Shown here: piece after piece, positions 26,401-36,229 of the stretch | Layout: each line of letters opens with the position of its first letter | Numbering within the stretch: position 1 is the first letter of the stretch | DNA from: an uncultured Merdimonas sp. | Lineage (GTDB): Bacteria; Bacillota; Clostridia; Lachnospirales; Lachnospiraceae | Direction: 5' to 3' | Assembly (NCBI GenBank): GCA_944378225.1 | Contig: CALWGE010000004.1 | Coordinates: 25,082-89,081 of the forward strand | Length of the DNA stretch: 64,000 nt | Program-made: the position numbers and the translations under genes | The notes under the pieces: model-generated | Database searches by the model: none | The model's input: only the letters and a program-made list of their open reading frames with translations | Told to the model about the DNA's origin: nothing

Positions 26401-27462
26401 ATGAAAAGATGGGAAGAACATGTGCGGAAGGTTGTTCCTTATACGCCGGGGGAGCAGCCGAACTGTCAGGGTATGATTAAGCTGAATACAAATGAAAATC
26501 CGTATCCGCCTGCTCCCGGAGTTCAAAAAGCTCTGGAAGAACTGACGCCGGAGAGTTTTCGGCTGTATCCGGATCCGGCAGCATCAGAGCTTGTGAATGC
26601 GCTGGCGGAGTATTATGGAAAAGACAGAGACAGATTTTTTGTGGGAGTAGGCTCAGACGATGTAATCGCCATGGCTTTTCAGACTTTTTTTAATTCAGAA
26701 ACCCCCATTCTGTTTCCAGATATCAGCTATTCTTTTTACAGTGTCTGGGCAGAACTTTTTGGGGTTCCCTATCGATGTCCGGCTCTGGATGAAGAATTCC
26801 GTCTGGTGAAGGAAGACTACTTCGCAGAAAACGGAGGAATTATTTTCCCGAATCCTAATGCTCCCACAGGTCTTTACCTGGGACTTGAAGCGGTGGAGGA
26901 AATTGTGGCGAATAATCCGGATTCCGTTGTTATTGTGGATGAGGCATATGTAGACTTTGCAGGACCCTCTGCCATGGAGCTGGTGGATCGTTATGATAAT
27001 CTGCTGGTAGTGCAGACCTTTTCCAAATCAAGATCGATGGCAGGTCTGCGGATTGGATTTGCCTACGGACAGCCGCAGCTCATCCGCTATCTGAATGATG
27101 TAAAATATTCTTTTAATTCCTATACCATGAATCTGCCCTCTCTGAAACTGGGGGCGGCTGCTCTGAAAGACAGGGCGTATTTTGAGCATACCGTAGAAAA
27201 GATTAAGGCTACCCGGGAAAGAGTGAAGAAAGAGCTGGCAGCTCTGGGTTTTCATTTTCCGGATTCCGGATCCAATTTTATTTTCGCTTCTCATGAGACC
27301 TGCCCGGCCAGGGAGCTTTTTGAAGCACTGAAGAAAGAGAATATTTATGTACGGTATTTTGCGTCACCGCGAATCAGCAATTATCTGCGGATTACGGTGG
27401 GAACGGATGACGAAATGGATGCACTGCTGGAGTTTCTGAAATCCTATCTGAATAAAAAATAA
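26401..27462 (+). CDS. hisC: Histidinol-phosphate aminotransferase
   Basis: A 353-residue class I/II PLP aminotransferase. KLNTNENPYPPAPGV at the N terminus is a hallmark of HisC. FPNPNAPTG, VDEAYVDF and the Schiff-base K209 in QTFSKSRSMAGLRIGF complete the active site. It converts imidazole-acetol phosphate to histidinol phosphate in histidine synthesis, although HisC-like enzymes can also act on aromatic or other amino acids. No other his gene is nearby, so the assignment rests on sequence. The SD is weak (gagg about 15 bases upstream). Confidence 0.85.
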   Translation: MKRWEEHVRKVVPYTPGEQPNCQGMIKLNTNENPYPPAPGVQKALEELTPESFRLYPDPAASELVNALAEYYGKDRDRFFVGVGSDDVIAMAFQTFFNSETPILFPDISYSFYSVWAELFGVPYRCPALDEEFRLVKEDYFAENGGIIFPNPNAPTGLYLGLEAVEEIVANNPDSVVIVDEAYVDFAGPSAMELVDRYDNLLVVQTFSKSRSMAGLRIGFAYGQPQLIRYLNDVKYSFNSYTMNLPSLKLGAAALKDRAYFEHTVEKIKATRERVKKELAALGFHFPDSGSNFIFASHETCPARELFEALKKENIYVRYFASPRISNYLRITVGTDDEMDALLEFLKSYLNKK

Positions 27463-27475
27463 GGAGAGATGTCAG

Positions 27476-28462
27476 GTGGAACACCTGGGAAAAAAACTTT
27501 ACTTTATCTATAATCCTCAGGCTGGCAAAGGGACGATCCGGGGAAAGATGTATGAGATTATACAGGCTCTTACGGATGCAGATTATGAGGTTACCATTTA
27601 TCCGACCCGGGGACCGAAAGATGCCACAGAGCGTGTCCGGCAGCTGCCAGACAGTTATGATCTGGTTGTCTGCAGCGGAGGAGACGGCACGCTGGATGAG
27701 GTGGTTACGGGTATGATGCAGAGGGAGCACAAGCTTCCTGTCGGTTATATTCCTGCCGGATCCTGCAATGATTTTGCGCGTTCTCTGCAGATTCCCAATA
27801 ATATGCAGCAGGCGGCAGAGATTGCTGTCCAGGGACAGAATTTTGCTGTGGATGTAGGTTCTCTGAATATGAGAAATTTTATCTACGTGGCAGCGTTTGG
27901 AATTTTTACGGATGTTTCCTACTCCACGAAACAGGAGATAAAAAATGTATTGGGTCATATGGCCTATATTCTGGAGGGAATGAAACGTCTGACCAATGTA
28001 AAGTCCTACTATCTGAAAGTTACAAGCGATGAGATGACGTTTGAGGGCGATTTCCTGTTTGGTATGGTAACGAATTCCCGATCTGTGGGAGGATTCAAAA
28101 GTATTGTAGGAAAAAATGTGATCTTTGATGACGGACTTTTTGAAGTTACTTTTATACAGAGACCGAAAAATCCCATAGAACTTCAGGAAATTCTGGCCGC
28201 CCTCACAATTTCACAGATTGATACAAAATATATGTATTCTTTCCGCAGCTCCAGAATTATTGTGGAATCAGAAGAACCGGTGCCCTGGGCTCTGGACGGA
28301 GAATACGGAGGCGAATATACGAGGACAGAGATTTCCAATAATCCGAGAGCAGTGGAGATAAGAATTGGACAGGAAACTCTGGACAGCCTCCGACAGGAGG
28401 GAGAGGAACAGGAAACAGACGTTTCCGTGCAATCTGATATAGAGCAGTCTGACACAGAATAG
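27476..28462 (+). CDS. Diacylglycerol kinase-like lipid kinase (DagK/YegS family)
   Basis: A 328-residue protein with the diacylglycerol-kinase catalytic domain: YNPQAGKGTIRG is the nucleotide-binding loop, VVCSGGDGTLDEVV the GGDGT motif and YIPAGSCNDFARSL the next conserved block. These enzymes recycle diacylglycerol from teichoic acid and phosphatidylglycerol turnover. The C-terminal half is beta-rich and ends in an acidic tail. The start is GTG 27476, 13 bases after hisC, with aaggag upstream. The exact lipid substrate is inferred from family membership. Confidence 0.85.
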   Translation: MEHLGKKLYFIYNPQAGKGTIRGKMYEIIQALTDADYEVTIYPTRGPKDATERVRQLPDSYDLVVCSGGDGTLDEVVTGMMQREHKLPVGYIPAGSCNDFARSLQIPNNMQQAAEIAVQGQNFAVDVGSLNMRNFIYVAAFGIFTDVSYSTKQEIKNVLGHMAYILEGMKRLTNVKSYYLKVTSDEMTFEGDFLFGMVTNSRSVGGFKSIVGKNVIFDDGLFEVTFIQRPKNPIELQEILAALTISQIDTKYMYSFRSSRIIVESEEPVPWALDGEYGGEYTRTEISNNPRAVEIRIGQETLDSLRQEGEEQETDVSVQSDIEQSDTE

Positions 28463-28502
28463 AAGATAACAAATGGATCAAAAAAGAACGGGGAGAGAGG
28501 AT

Positions 28503-30626
28503 ATGGAAGAAATGACGATGATTTCTGAGATTTTCGGAGAAAATGTGTTTAATGATGCCGTGATGGAAAAACGGCTTCCCAAAAAGATCTATCAGGAGCT
28601 GAAGCGGACGATCCGTGAGGGCAAAGAACTTGATATGGCAGTGGCGGATGTGGTGGCACATGAAATGAAGGAGTGGGCTCTGGAGCAGGGAGCGACACAC
28701 TACACCCACTGGTTTCAGCCACTGACAGGAGCCACAGCGGAAAAGCATGATGCGTTTCTGTCCGCGCCCAAAGCCAATGGAAAGGTTCTGATGGAGTTTT
28801 CCGGCAAAGAGCTGGTCAAGGGAGAACCGGACGCATCTTCTTTCCCGTCTGGCGGTCTTCGTGCTACTTTTGAGGCCAGAGGTTACACGGCCTGGGACTG
28901 TACTTCTCCTGCTTTTGTAAAGAAAAGCGCAGATGGTTCAAGGGCGATACTCTATATCCCTACAGCATTCTGCTCTTATAAAGGAGAAGCTCTGGATCAG
29001 AAGACCCCTCTTCTGCGGTCTATGGAAGCAGTTAATAAGCAGGCACTTCGACTGCTCCGTCTGTTCGGAAATACTACTTCCCAACGGGTTACGCCATCTG
29101 TGGGCGCAGAGCAGGAATATTTTCTGGTAGATCGTGAGAAATATCTGAAGCGTAAAGATCTGATTTTTACCGGACGTACCCTGTTTGGAGCGATGCCTCC
29201 TAAAGGACAGGAGCTGGATGATCATTATTTTGGCGTAATCCGGGAGCGGATTGCGGATTTCATGGACGATGTGAATCAGGAGCTGTGGAAACTGGGCGTA
29301 TCAGCCAAAACTCAGCACAACGAGGTGGCACCCGGACAGCATGAGCTTGCTCCGATTTATGCAGAATGCAATGTGGCGGTGGATCATAACCAGCTGATTA
29401 TGGAGACACTGAAGAAGGTGGCCTACGAGCATGGTCTGCAGTGCCTTCTGCATGAGAAGCCTTTTGCAGGAGTGAATGGATCCGGAAAACATAACAACTG
29501 GTCGCTTACGACGGATGATGGAATCAATCTGCTTGATCCGGGAAAAACACCCCATGAGAATGTTCAGTTCCTTCTGGTTCTGACCTGTGTTCTGAAGGCA
29601 GTGGATCGCCATGCAGCTCTGCTCAGAGAGTCAGCAGCTGATGTGGGAAATGATCACCGTCTGGGAGCAAACGAGGCGCCGCCTGCTATTATTTCTGTTT
29701 ATCTGGGTGAACAGCTGGAGGATGTTCTGGCACAGCTTATCAGTACCGGCGAAGCCACTCACAGCCTGAAAGGCGGACATCTTCACACGGGTGTACGTAC
29801 TTTGCCTGACTTTGCAAAAGATGCGACAGACCGGAACCGCACCTCTCCGTTTGCGTTTACAGGTAATAAGTTTGAATTCCGTATGGTAGGCTCACGTGAT
29901 TCTGTAGCAGAGCCTAATGTGGTTCTGAATACGATTGTGGCAGAGGCATTTTCTGAAGCCTGTGATGTTCTGGAAAAGGCAGAAGATTTTGATATGGCAG
30001 TTCATGATCTGATTAAAAAATATGCTTCCGAGCATCAGCGCATTGTATTTAACGGAAACGGCTATTCTGACGAGTGGGTGGAAGAAGCAAAACGCCGCGG
30101 CCTGCCCAACATTAAAACCATGGTGGATGCTATTCCGGTTCTGACTGAAGAGAAGACTGTGGAACTGTTTGAAAACTTCCATGTATTTACCCGTGCGGAG
30201 CTGGAATCCCGTGCAGAAATTCAGTACGAGACTTATTCCAAGGCTATTAATATCGAAGCCCGTTCCATGATTGATATTGCTAGCAAGCACATTATCCCCG
30301 CAGTGCTGCAATATACAACGGCACTGGCATCTTCAGTCAATCAGATACGTGAAGCCTGCTCAGAGGCCAATATCAGCGTACAGATCGAACTTCTGAAGGA
30401 ATGTTCTTCTCTGCTTGCCGCCACGAAGGCTGCCCTGAAACAGCTGACTGAGGTGACAGATACTGCAGCAACGAAGACGGAAGGACAGGAGAGAGCTGTC
30501 TATATCAAAAATGTTGTGGTACCGGCTATGGAAGAACTGCGTCGTCCTGTAGACAGACTTGAGATGCTGGTAGCCAAGGATATGTGGCCGATGCCGTCAT
30601 ATGGTGATTTGCTGTTTGAAGTGTAG
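28503..30626 (+). CDS. glnN: Glutamine synthetase type III, first copy
   Basis: GSIII joins glutamate and ammonia with ATP. The 707-residue length is that of the large dodecameric type III family (about 700-730), not of GlnA I (about 450). Visible motifs are [23 protein letters not shown]-like N-terminal block, [30 protein letters not shown] (ammonia and glutamate site) and [19 protein letters not shown] (ATP and phosphate site). ATG 28503 is preferred over 28473 because gggagagag (28491-28499) precedes it. A close second copy follows, and no promoter-proximal terminator is seen before this one. Confidence 0.93.
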   Translation: MEEMTMISEIFGENVFNDAVMEKRLPKKIYQELKRTIREGKELDMAVADVVAHEMKEWALEQGATHYTHWFQPLTGATAEKHDAFLSAPKANGKVLMEFSGKELVKGEPDASSFPSGGLRATFEARGYTAWDCTSPAFVKKSADGSRAILYIPTAFCSYKGEALDQKTPLLRSMEAVNKQALRLLRLFGNTTSQRVTPSVGAEQEYFLVDREKYLKRKDLIFTGRTLFGAMPPKGQELDDHYFGVIRERIADFMDDVNQELWKLGVSAKTQHNEVAPGQHELAPIYAECNVAVDHNQLIMETLKKVAYEHGLQCLLHEKPFAGVNGSGKHNNWSLTTDDGINLLDPGKTPHENVQFLLVLTCVLKAVDRHAALLRESAADVGNDHRLGANEAPPAIISVYLGEQLEDVLAQLISTGEATHSLKGGHLHTGVRTLPDFAKDATDRNRTSPFAFTGNKFEFRMVGSRDSVAEPNVVLNTIVAEAFSEACDVLEKAEDFDMAVHDLIKKYASEHQRIVFNGNGYSDEWVEEAKRRGLPNIKTMVDAIPVLTEEKTVELFENFHVFTRAELESRAEIQYETYSKAINIEARSMIDIASKHIIPAVLQYTTALASSVNQIREACSEANISVQIELLKECSSLLAATKAALKQLTEVTDTAATKTEGQERAVYIKNVVVPAMEELRRPVDRLEMLVAKDMWPMPSYGDLLFEV

Positions 30627-30687
30627 AGAGAAAAATTACGGCAGCTATGGTGTGAAACCAAAAAAATTTGAGTTTTTTGATTTCTGC

Positions 30688-30716
30688 TTGCTTTTCATAA
30701 GTTTTTCGTGTATGTT
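30688..30716 (+). promoter_or_regulatory. Candidate promoter upstream of the second glutamine synthetase
   Basis: TTGCTT (30688-30693), 17 bases, TATGTT (30711-30716); an alternative -10, TTATAG, overlaps at 30715-30720. Transcription would start near 30723, only about 23 nt before a strong terminator hairpin. A perfect TATAAT at 30791-30796 beyond the terminator has no matching -35. Confidence 0.45.
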
Positions 30717-30745
30717 ATAGAACATATAAAGTACGAGACGAACAA

Positions 30746-30779
30746 GGGCGTTCCATTGGATGGAACGCCCTCTTTTTTT
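30746..30779 (+). terminator. Strong intrinsic terminator between the two glutamine synthetase genes
   Basis: GGGCGTTCCA (30746-30755), a 5-base loop, TGGAACGCCC (30761-30770) and TCTTTTTTT. It may end the first gene's transcript or act as an attenuator for the second gene. Confidence 0.88.
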
Positions 30780-30872
30780 GCGGCCCGGATTATAATTCTG
30801 CAGGAGCAGAGAGAAGGTTATTCTGCGGATGCCGCAGCCGTCCCGGACAACATTGGAAAGGTGGAGGAAATT

Positions 30873-32984
30873 ATGAAAGAGTTTACAAATGTATCAGAAA
30901 TTTTTGGTTCCAATGTCTTTAACGATACGGTTATGCAGGAGCGTCTTCCGAAGAAGGTCTATAAGGAACTGAAAAAGACCATTGAAGAAGGAAAGGAACT
31001 GGATCTGGCTACTGCAGATGTGATTGCTCACGAAATGAAGGAATGGGCGATTGAGAAAGGAGCCACTCATTATACTCACTGGTTTCAGCCGCTTACAGGA
31101 GTGACAGCTGAGAAACATGATTCCTTTATCAGCGCGCCGGACGAGAGCGGTAAGGTACTGATGAGCTTTTCAGGCAAAGAACTGATTAAGGGTGAACCGG
31201 ATGCTTCATCCTTTCCCTCAGGCGGACTGCGTGCCACTTTTGAAGCCAGAGGCTATACAGCCTGGGACTGCACCTCTCCGGCATTTGTAAGACAGGATGC
31301 AGCAGGAGCTACTTTGTGCATTCCCACAGCGTTCTGTTCCTATACAGGAGAAGCTCTGGACCAGAAGACACCGCTTCTTCGTTCCATGGAGGCAATTAAC
31401 GTACAGGCATTAAGACTGCTTCGGCTGTTCGGAAACACTACTTCCAAAAAGGTAACGCCATCCGTAGGACCGGAGCAGGAGTATTTTCTGGTAGACAAGG
31501 CAAAATACCTTCAGAGAAAGGATTTGATTTATACAGGCCGCACCCTGTTTGGCGCCATGCCGCCCAAAGGGCAGGAACTGGAAGATCACTATTTTGGAAA
31601 CATCCGTCAGAGAATCGCTGCTTTCATGAAAGAGGTAAATGAGGAGCTCTGGAAGCTGGGTGTGCCTGCGAAAACGCAGCATAACGAAGTGGCTCCGGCG
31701 CAGCATGAGCTGGCCCCTATTTACACAGAAGCGAATGTGGCCGTAGATCAGAATCAGATAATTATGAAGACACTGAAAATGGTTGCCTGCCGTCACGGTC
31801 TGCAGTGCCTTCTTCATGAGAAGCCTTTTGCCGGCGTAAACGGTTCCGGTAAGCACAATAACTGGTCAATTACAACGGATGACGGCATTAACCTTCTGGA
31901 TCCCGGCACGACCCCTCATGAGAATGTGCAGTTTCTGCTCGTGCTGGCCTGTATTCTGAAAGCGGTAGATGAGCATGCCGATCTGCTGCGAGAGTCAGCA
32001 GCTGATGTGGGCAATGATCATCGTCTGGGAGCAAACGAGGCACCGCCTGCCATCATTTCCGTATTTCTGGGCGAACAGCTGGAAGATGTTGTTGAACAGC
32101 TTATCAGCACCGGCCAGGCGACTCATTCCAAGGAAGGCGGAAAGCTGGAAACAGGTGTCCGTACTCTGCCGGATCTGAATAAGGATGCTACAGATCGTAA
32201 CCGTACTTCACCGTTTGCTTTTACGGGAAATAAGTTTGAGTTTCGTATGGTAGGTTCCAAGGATTCTATTGCAGCGCCCAATACAGTTCTGAACACTATT
32301 GTGGCAGAAGCCTTTTCAGATGCCTGTGATGTGCTGGAGAAAGCAGAAGACTTTGATATGACAGTACATGATCTGATTAAGCAGTATCTGAAAGAGCATC
32401 AGAGAATTATCTTTAATGGAAATGGATATTCTGAGGAATGGGTAGAGGAAGCAGCAAGAAGAGGTTTACCGAATATCAGATCCATGGTGGACGCGATACC
32501 GGCTCTTACAACAGAGAAAGCCATTGCCCTGTTTGAAAAGTTCCATGTATTTACAAAGGCTGAGCTGGAATCCCGTGTGGAAATTCAGTATGAGACTTAT
32601 TCCAAGGCGTTGAATATCGAGGCAAAGTCCATGATTGACATTGCCAGCAAGCAGATTATTCCTGCTGTTATGAAGTATACAAAGACGCTGGCAGATACCG
32701 TAAATTCTGTCATGAAAGCAGGAGCCGAGGCCAAAGTACAACTTGAGGTGCTTGGTGAGGTTACTGATCTTCTGGGGGAGACGAAAGATGCCCTGGCCAG
32801 ACTGAAAGAGCTGGATGAAAAGTCTGCGGAAATTCCGGAAGGAGAGAAGCTGGCGCGTTATTTCCATGATGAAGTATTTCCGGCTATGGAAGAGCTTAGG
32901 ACTCCTGTAGATAAGCTGGAGATGATTGTAGACAAGGAAGTATGGCCGATGCCTTCCTATGGCGATCTGATGTTTGAGGTCTGA
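30873..32984 (+). CDS. glnN: Glutamine synthetase type III, second copy
   Basis: A 703-residue paralogue of the preceding gene, very similar along nearly its whole length. Shared blocks include [55 protein letters not shown] and [15 protein letters not shown]. All catalytic blocks appear intact. ATG 30873 follows gtggagg by 6 bases; the upstream open frame in the same phase crosses the terminator and is not the real start. The C-terminal about 100 residues differ most from the first copy. Tandem paralogues with different control suggest separate use under different nitrogen supply. Confidence 0.93.
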   Translation: MKEFTNVSEIFGSNVFNDTVMQERLPKKVYKELKKTIEEGKELDLATADVIAHEMKEWAIEKGATHYTHWFQPLTGVTAEKHDSFISAPDESGKVLMSFSGKELIKGEPDASSFPSGGLRATFEARGYTAWDCTSPAFVRQDAAGATLCIPTAFCSYTGEALDQKTPLLRSMEAINVQALRLLRLFGNTTSKKVTPSVGPEQEYFLVDKAKYLQRKDLIYTGRTLFGAMPPKGQELEDHYFGNIRQRIAAFMKEVNEELWKLGVPAKTQHNEVAPAQHELAPIYTEANVAVDQNQIIMKTLKMVACRHGLQCLLHEKPFAGVNGSGKHNNWSITTDDGINLLDPGTTPHENVQFLLVLACILKAVDEHADLLRESAADVGNDHRLGANEAPPAIISVFLGEQLEDVVEQLISTGQATHSKEGGKLETGVRTLPDLNKDATDRNRTSPFAFTGNKFEFRMVGSKDSIAAPNTVLNTIVAEAFSDACDVLEKAEDFDMTVHDLIKQYLKEHQRIIFNGNGYSEEWVEEAARRGLPNIRSMVDAIPALTTEKAIALFEKFHVFTKAELESRVEIQYETYSKALNIEAKSMIDIASKQIIPAVMKYTKTLADTVNSVMKAGAEAKVQLEVLGEVTDLLGETKDALARLKELDEKSAEIPEGEKLARYFHDEVFPAMEELRTPVDKLEMIVDKEVWPMPSYGDLMFEV

Positions 32985-33005
32985 ACAGAATATAAAATGC
33001 CCTGC

Positions 33006-33046
33006 ATACCGCACAGCCATAACAGAAATGGCTGTGCGGTATTTTT
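33006..33046. terminator. Strong terminator between convergent glnN and ferredoxin genes
   Basis: A 15-base arm (33006-33020, beginning ATACCGCACAG) pairs perfectly with 33028-33042 around a 7-base loop and is followed by TTTTT. Flanking TGCA blocks (33003-33006 and 33046-33049) extend the symmetry, so it probably acts in both directions. Confidence 0.9.
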
Positions 33047-33068
33047 GCATGAAAGCAGTGGCGGCAGT

Positions 33069-33776
33069 TCAGTCATCCAGTATCTGCCCATCGGTAGAAA
33101 TGACGGTTACCTGCCAGGGAAGGACTTTTCCGCTGTTCTGTATGGCAGTTTTTACTGCCTGTTCCAATCCGCTGCAGCAGGGCACTTCCATACGGACTAT
33201 CCGGATGCTCTTTATATTATTGTTTCGGATAATTTCCGTCAGCTTTGCAGAGTAATCCGTACTGTCCAGCTTGGGGCATCCAATCAGAGTTATATGGTTT
33301 CTGATAAAATGTTCGTGGAAAGCCTCATAGGCGTAAGCAGTGCAGTCGGCGGCAATCAGAAGCTTTGCACCGTCAAAATAGGGGGCATTGACCGGAACCA
33401 GCTTAATCTGTACCGGCCATTGGCTGAGACGGGAGACGGAAGGACTTCCTGAACCTGAAATCGGAGATGCAGGGAGATGTACAATGGCTTTTGCCTGGGT
33501 TCCGGGACAGCCACAGGGAAGAATTTCTTGTTTTTTATGCAGTTTTTTATGTTCCTGTACTGCCGCTTCATTATAGGCGGCAGCTTCACGCTCCACGAAT
33601 GAGATGGCGTCTGCCGGGCAGACAGGAAGACAGTCACCAAGGCCGTCGCAGTAATCATCCCGGAGAAGGCGGGCCTTTCCGTTAATCATGGCAATGGCGC
33701 CTTCATGGCAGGCGTCAGCACAGGCGCCGCATCCGTTACATTTTTCCTCATCAATGTGAATAATTCTTCTTTTCAT
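33069..33776 (-). CDS. Ferredoxin-type 4Fe-4S protein with C-terminal domain
   Basis: A 235-residue protein. The N terminus holds two 4Fe-4S motifs, EKCNGCGACADACHEGA and a second, variant one (DYCDGLGDCLPVCPADA, spaced C-x4-C-x3-C). The C-terminal half contains further cysteines (CGCPG, ADCTAY, GCPKLD, PCCSG), consistent with a redox or cluster-carrying role. Such proteins often accompany Crp/Fnr regulators that sense NO or oxygen (HcpR-like systems). ATG 33776 is chosen over 33800 because aaaggag is upstream of it. It is divergent from a Crp/Fnr gene across about 110 bases. Confidence 0.75.
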   Translation of the reverse strand: MKRRIIHIDEEKCNGCGACADACHEGAIAMINGKARLLRDDYCDGLGDCLPVCPADAISFVEREAAAYNEAAVQEHKKLHKKQEILPCGCPGTQAKAIVHLPASPISGSGSPSVSRLSQWPVQIKLVPVNAPYFDGAKLLIAADCTAYAYEAFHEHFIRNHITLIGCPKLDSTDYSAKLTEIIRNNNIKSIRIVRMEVPCCSGLEQAVKTAIQNSGKVLPWQVTVISTDGQILDD

Positions 33777-33849
33777 ATATGTTTTGGCTCCTTTCATCAT
33801 TGAATCATATTGTTTCTTGACTTTATGGAAAGATTATAATATGTTAAAT

Positions 33850-33877
33850 CAAACAAATATGTTTGTTTTCAAACAAA
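33850..33877. promoter_or_regulatory. Overlapping inverted repeats in the ferredoxin/Crp intergenic region
   Basis: CAAACA-AATA-TGTTTG spans 33850-33865 and TTTGTTT-TC-AAACAAA spans 33862-33877. A - strand TATAAT (33839-33834) places the second repeat near -41.5 of the ferredoxin gene, the classic class II Crp/Fnr activator position. A + strand TATAAT lies at 33835-33840. The repeats are probably the binding site of the adjacent regulator; they do not match the FNR consensus TTGAT-N4-ATCAA. Confidence 0.5.
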
Positions 33878-33889
33878 AAGGAGAATTAT

Positions 33890-34576
33890 TTGAAAGAGTA
33901 TTTATTTATATTGAAAAACAGCCCGTTTTTTTCGGGACTGACTGCAGAGGAGATTTTCGCTGTACTGAAATGTGTGGATGCAAGAATTACGATTAAAAAG
34001 AAGGGAGAATATCTGTTTCGTTCAGGAGAAAGTACCGCGTCTATGGGGCTTGTTTTGTCCGGAACCGTTCTGGTGATTCAGGAGGACTTGTGGGGAAGAA
34101 GAAATATCATGTCCAGAGTAGAGGCAGGCGGTCTGCTGGCGGAGGCATTTGCCGCAGTACCTGGTTCGGTATTGAATGTGAGTGTGGAAGCGGTGGAAGA
34201 AAGTAAGATTCTGCTTCTTGATGTAGGACGTCTGTTGCTGGTATGCCCTGCCGCATGTACCCACCATAACCGGCTCGTGCGGAACCTTGTTTCCGTCCTT
34301 GCAGGAAAAATACTTTTATTTAATGATAAAATTACGCATATGAGCAAGAGAAGCACCAGAGACAAACTGTTGTCCTACCTTTCATCAGAATCCCTCAGAC
34401 AGGGCAAACTCAGTTTTGATATTCCCTATGACAGACAGCAGCTGGCGGATTATCTGTGCGTGGACAGAGCTGCCATGTCGGCAGAAATTTCAAAACTTCA
34501 GAGAGAAGGAATGCTGAAGACAGAACGGAAGCATTTTGAACTGCTGCCCGGATGCGGAGGTAATCAATGTTTTTAA
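33890..34576 (+). CDS. Crp/Fnr family transcriptional regulator
   Basis: A 228-residue regulator with an N-terminal cyclic-nucleotide-type beta-roll sensor domain (KNSPFFSGLTAEEIFAVL), a dimerisation helix and a C-terminal winged helix-turn-helix (DRQQLADYLCVDRAAMSAEI, ending in HFELL). The FNR-like N-terminal cysteine cluster is absent. A heme or other ligand is possible, as in HcpR-type regulators. The start is most likely TTG 33890, preceded by aaaaggag (33877-33883), rather than ATG 33863, which lies within the inverted repeats. It probably controls the divergent ferredoxin gene and itself. Confidence 0.85.
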   Translation: MKEYLFILKNSPFFSGLTAEEIFAVLKCVDARITIKKKGEYLFRSGESTASMGLVLSGTVLVIQEDLWGRRNIMSRVEAGGLLAEAFAAVPGSVLNVSVEAVEESKILLLDVGRLLLVCPAACTHHNRLVRNLVSVLAGKILLFNDKITHMSKRSTRDKLLSYLSSESLRQGKLSFDIPYDRQQLADYLCVDRAAMSAEISKLQREGMLKTERKHFELLPGCGGNQCF

Positions 34577-34598
34577 GATTGAAAAAGGCTGATAACGG

Positions 34599-35456
34599 CT
34601 ATGAGACAGGGGATCCGGATTCTTCGATATACCGCTCCAGGGTCTGAAGATTCCGGGGCGGAAGGAGAGAAGAGTTGAGGATTCCTTTTCTGCACAGTGT
34701 TTCAAAAAGAGAGAGGACTGCAGGGGGTTCCAGATTCGTCTGGCTGAGAGCCTGCTCATCATGAAAGACTTCCAGAGCAGAACCATGGCGAAGGACTTTT
34801 CCTTCGTGAAACAAGATGACCTCATCGGCCCATGCATAGGCATAATCCACATCGTGGGTGGACATCAGGACAGTAATGCCTGCTTCTGTCATCTGGTCTA
34901 CAATATGATTGACCATGCGGGTATGTTTGGGATCCAGTGCCGCTGCTGGCTCATCAAGGATAATGATATCCGGATGCATGACCAGGATATCTGCGATAGA
35001 GACCTGCTTTTTCTGACCGCCGCTCAGAGCATGGGCGGGCTTATCACGAAAAGGTGTGATTTCCAGATAATCAATGATCTGTTCCACTTCCTTTTTGGCT
35101 TCCTCAGGGGAAACTCCCAGATTGAGAATGCCAAAGGATATTTCCTGATATACGCTGGCACAGAACAGCTGATTATCCGGATCCTGAAACACAATGCCTA
35201 TTTTGCTGCGGAGAGCCAGAAGACTTTTCTTGTCATATCGATATTCATTCCCCTGAAAGGACAGATGTCCCTTCTGCGGTTTCAGAATTCCGGTACAGCA
35301 GAGGAAAAAGGTGGATTTTCCGCTGCCGTTGGCACCCATGAAGGCAACCTTCTGTCCCTTTCTGATTTCCAGAGAAAGACCGTTCAGAGAATGGGTGTGA
35401 TCATCGTCATAGGAAAAATATAAATTTTCTGCTTTTAAAATGATTTCATTACTCAT
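34599..35456 (-). CDS. cbiO: Cobalt ECF transporter ATPase
   Basis: The 285-residue ATPase of the energy-coupling-factor cobalt importer. Walker A GANGSGKST, Q-loop VFQDPDNQLF, signature ALSGGQKKQVSIA and Walker B IIILDEPAAALDP are intact. ATG 35456 overlaps the upstream cbiQ stop (ATGA). It is preferred over ATG 35474, which overlaps the SD ggagg. It is the last gene of cbiM-N-Q-O. The few bases to the convergent Crp gene contain no clear terminator. Confidence 0.93.
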   Translation of the reverse strand: MSNEIILKAENLYFSYDDDHTHSLNGLSLEIRKGQKVAFMGANGSGKSTFFLCCTGILKPQKGHLSFQGNEYRYDKKSLLALRSKIGIVFQDPDNQLFCASVYQEISFGILNLGVSPEEAKKEVEQIIDYLEITPFRDKPAHALSGGQKKQVSIADILVMHPDIIILDEPAAALDPKHTRMVNHIVDQMTEAGITVLMSTHDVDYAYAWADEVILFHEGKVLRHGSALEVFHDEQALSQTNLEPPAVLSLFETLCRKGILNSSLLPPRNLQTLERYIEESGSPVS

Positions 35457-36229
35457 GAGAAAAAACGCCTCCATACGGCAAAAAGAAACAGAGCTGTGTC
35501 AAATATTATAATGTACACAATGATTTTTTTCCTGGGCGGTCTGTTCTCTGATAATACATGTATGCGACCGTCATAGCAGCGGGCTTCCATGGCATCATAG
35601 AGTCTGCCGGAACGCTGAAAAGCGCGGATCATCAGTGCGGATCCCAGAAGGCCGAAGGATCTCAGGGAGGTTTTGTAATCTCTGTTCCCCAACCGGCAGT
35701 TCTGAGATGTGGCAATGGCATCGGCAGTTTCCAGAAGAATAAAAATGAACCGGTAAATCAGAAGCATAAGTTCAGTCAGGAGCGCCGGACAGCGAAGCCT
35801 GTGGAGAACTTCCAGAATATCCGGAACGGGAGTCGTAAAGGACAGGAAATACAGACAGGAAACAGCAGCAAGCGCAGTGAAAATCAGCTGTACAGCATAG
35901 AGAAAAGAGTCTGTACCTACAGTCAGATACCAGCTGCCTACAGGAATGGCCAGAAGATCGAGAGGAGCTTTTTTGATATGGAACATGACAGCCAGGGTAC
36001 TGAGGAAGAGAAACGCAAGCGGAACAGTCAGAAACCTCAGATACCGCCGGACAGGGATCCCTCCTTTCCATATGGACAGAATCCCTGTCACAGCCAGTAC
36101 AATACATGCCGTTGCAGTGGAACGACTCATTACACAAATACAAAGTGTAATCACTGCAAAGGCAAATTTTTCACCCGCGTTTTCATATCGAAGCCTGGAA
36201 TTATAACAGAGCTTATCAATTGCAATCAC
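35453..36229 (-). CDS. cbiQ: Cobalt ECF transporter transmembrane component
   Basis: A 258-residue CbiQ/EcfT-type membrane protein with about six hydrophobic segments and the coupling-helix region LLGSALMIRAFQRSGRLYDAMEARCY. The Ala-Arg-Gly-type coupling motifs are seen as IRAFQRSGR and MEARCYDG. Start is GTG 36229 with aggagg upstream, and it overlaps the end of cbiN by 14 bases. It links CbiM/CbiN to the ATPase. Confidence 0.92.
   Translation of the reverse strand: MIAIDKLCYNSRLRYENAGEKFAFAVITLCICVMSRSTATACIVLAVTGILSIWKGGIPVRRYLRFLTVPLAFLFLSTLAVMFHIKKAPLDLLAIPVGSWYLTVGTDSFLYAVQLIFTALAAVSCLYFLSFTTPVPDILEVLHRLRCPALLTELMLLIYRFIFILLETADAIATSQNCRLGNRDYKTSLRSFGLLGSALMIRAFQRSGRLYDAMEARCYDGRIHVLSENRPPRKKIIVYIIIFDTALFLFAVWRRFFS

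Noticed and set aside
30723-30780. ANTAR-type dual-hairpin antitermination leader before the second glutamine synthetase
   Set aside because: Only one hairpin is present after the likely start, and its loop is 5 or 7 bases rather than the AnnGnn hexaloop. The idea remains open but is not supported.
33850-33877. Canonical FNR box
   Set aside because: The repeats do not match TTGAT-N4-ATCAA and the regulator has no N-terminal cysteine cluster, so I call them only a likely site for the adjacent regulator.
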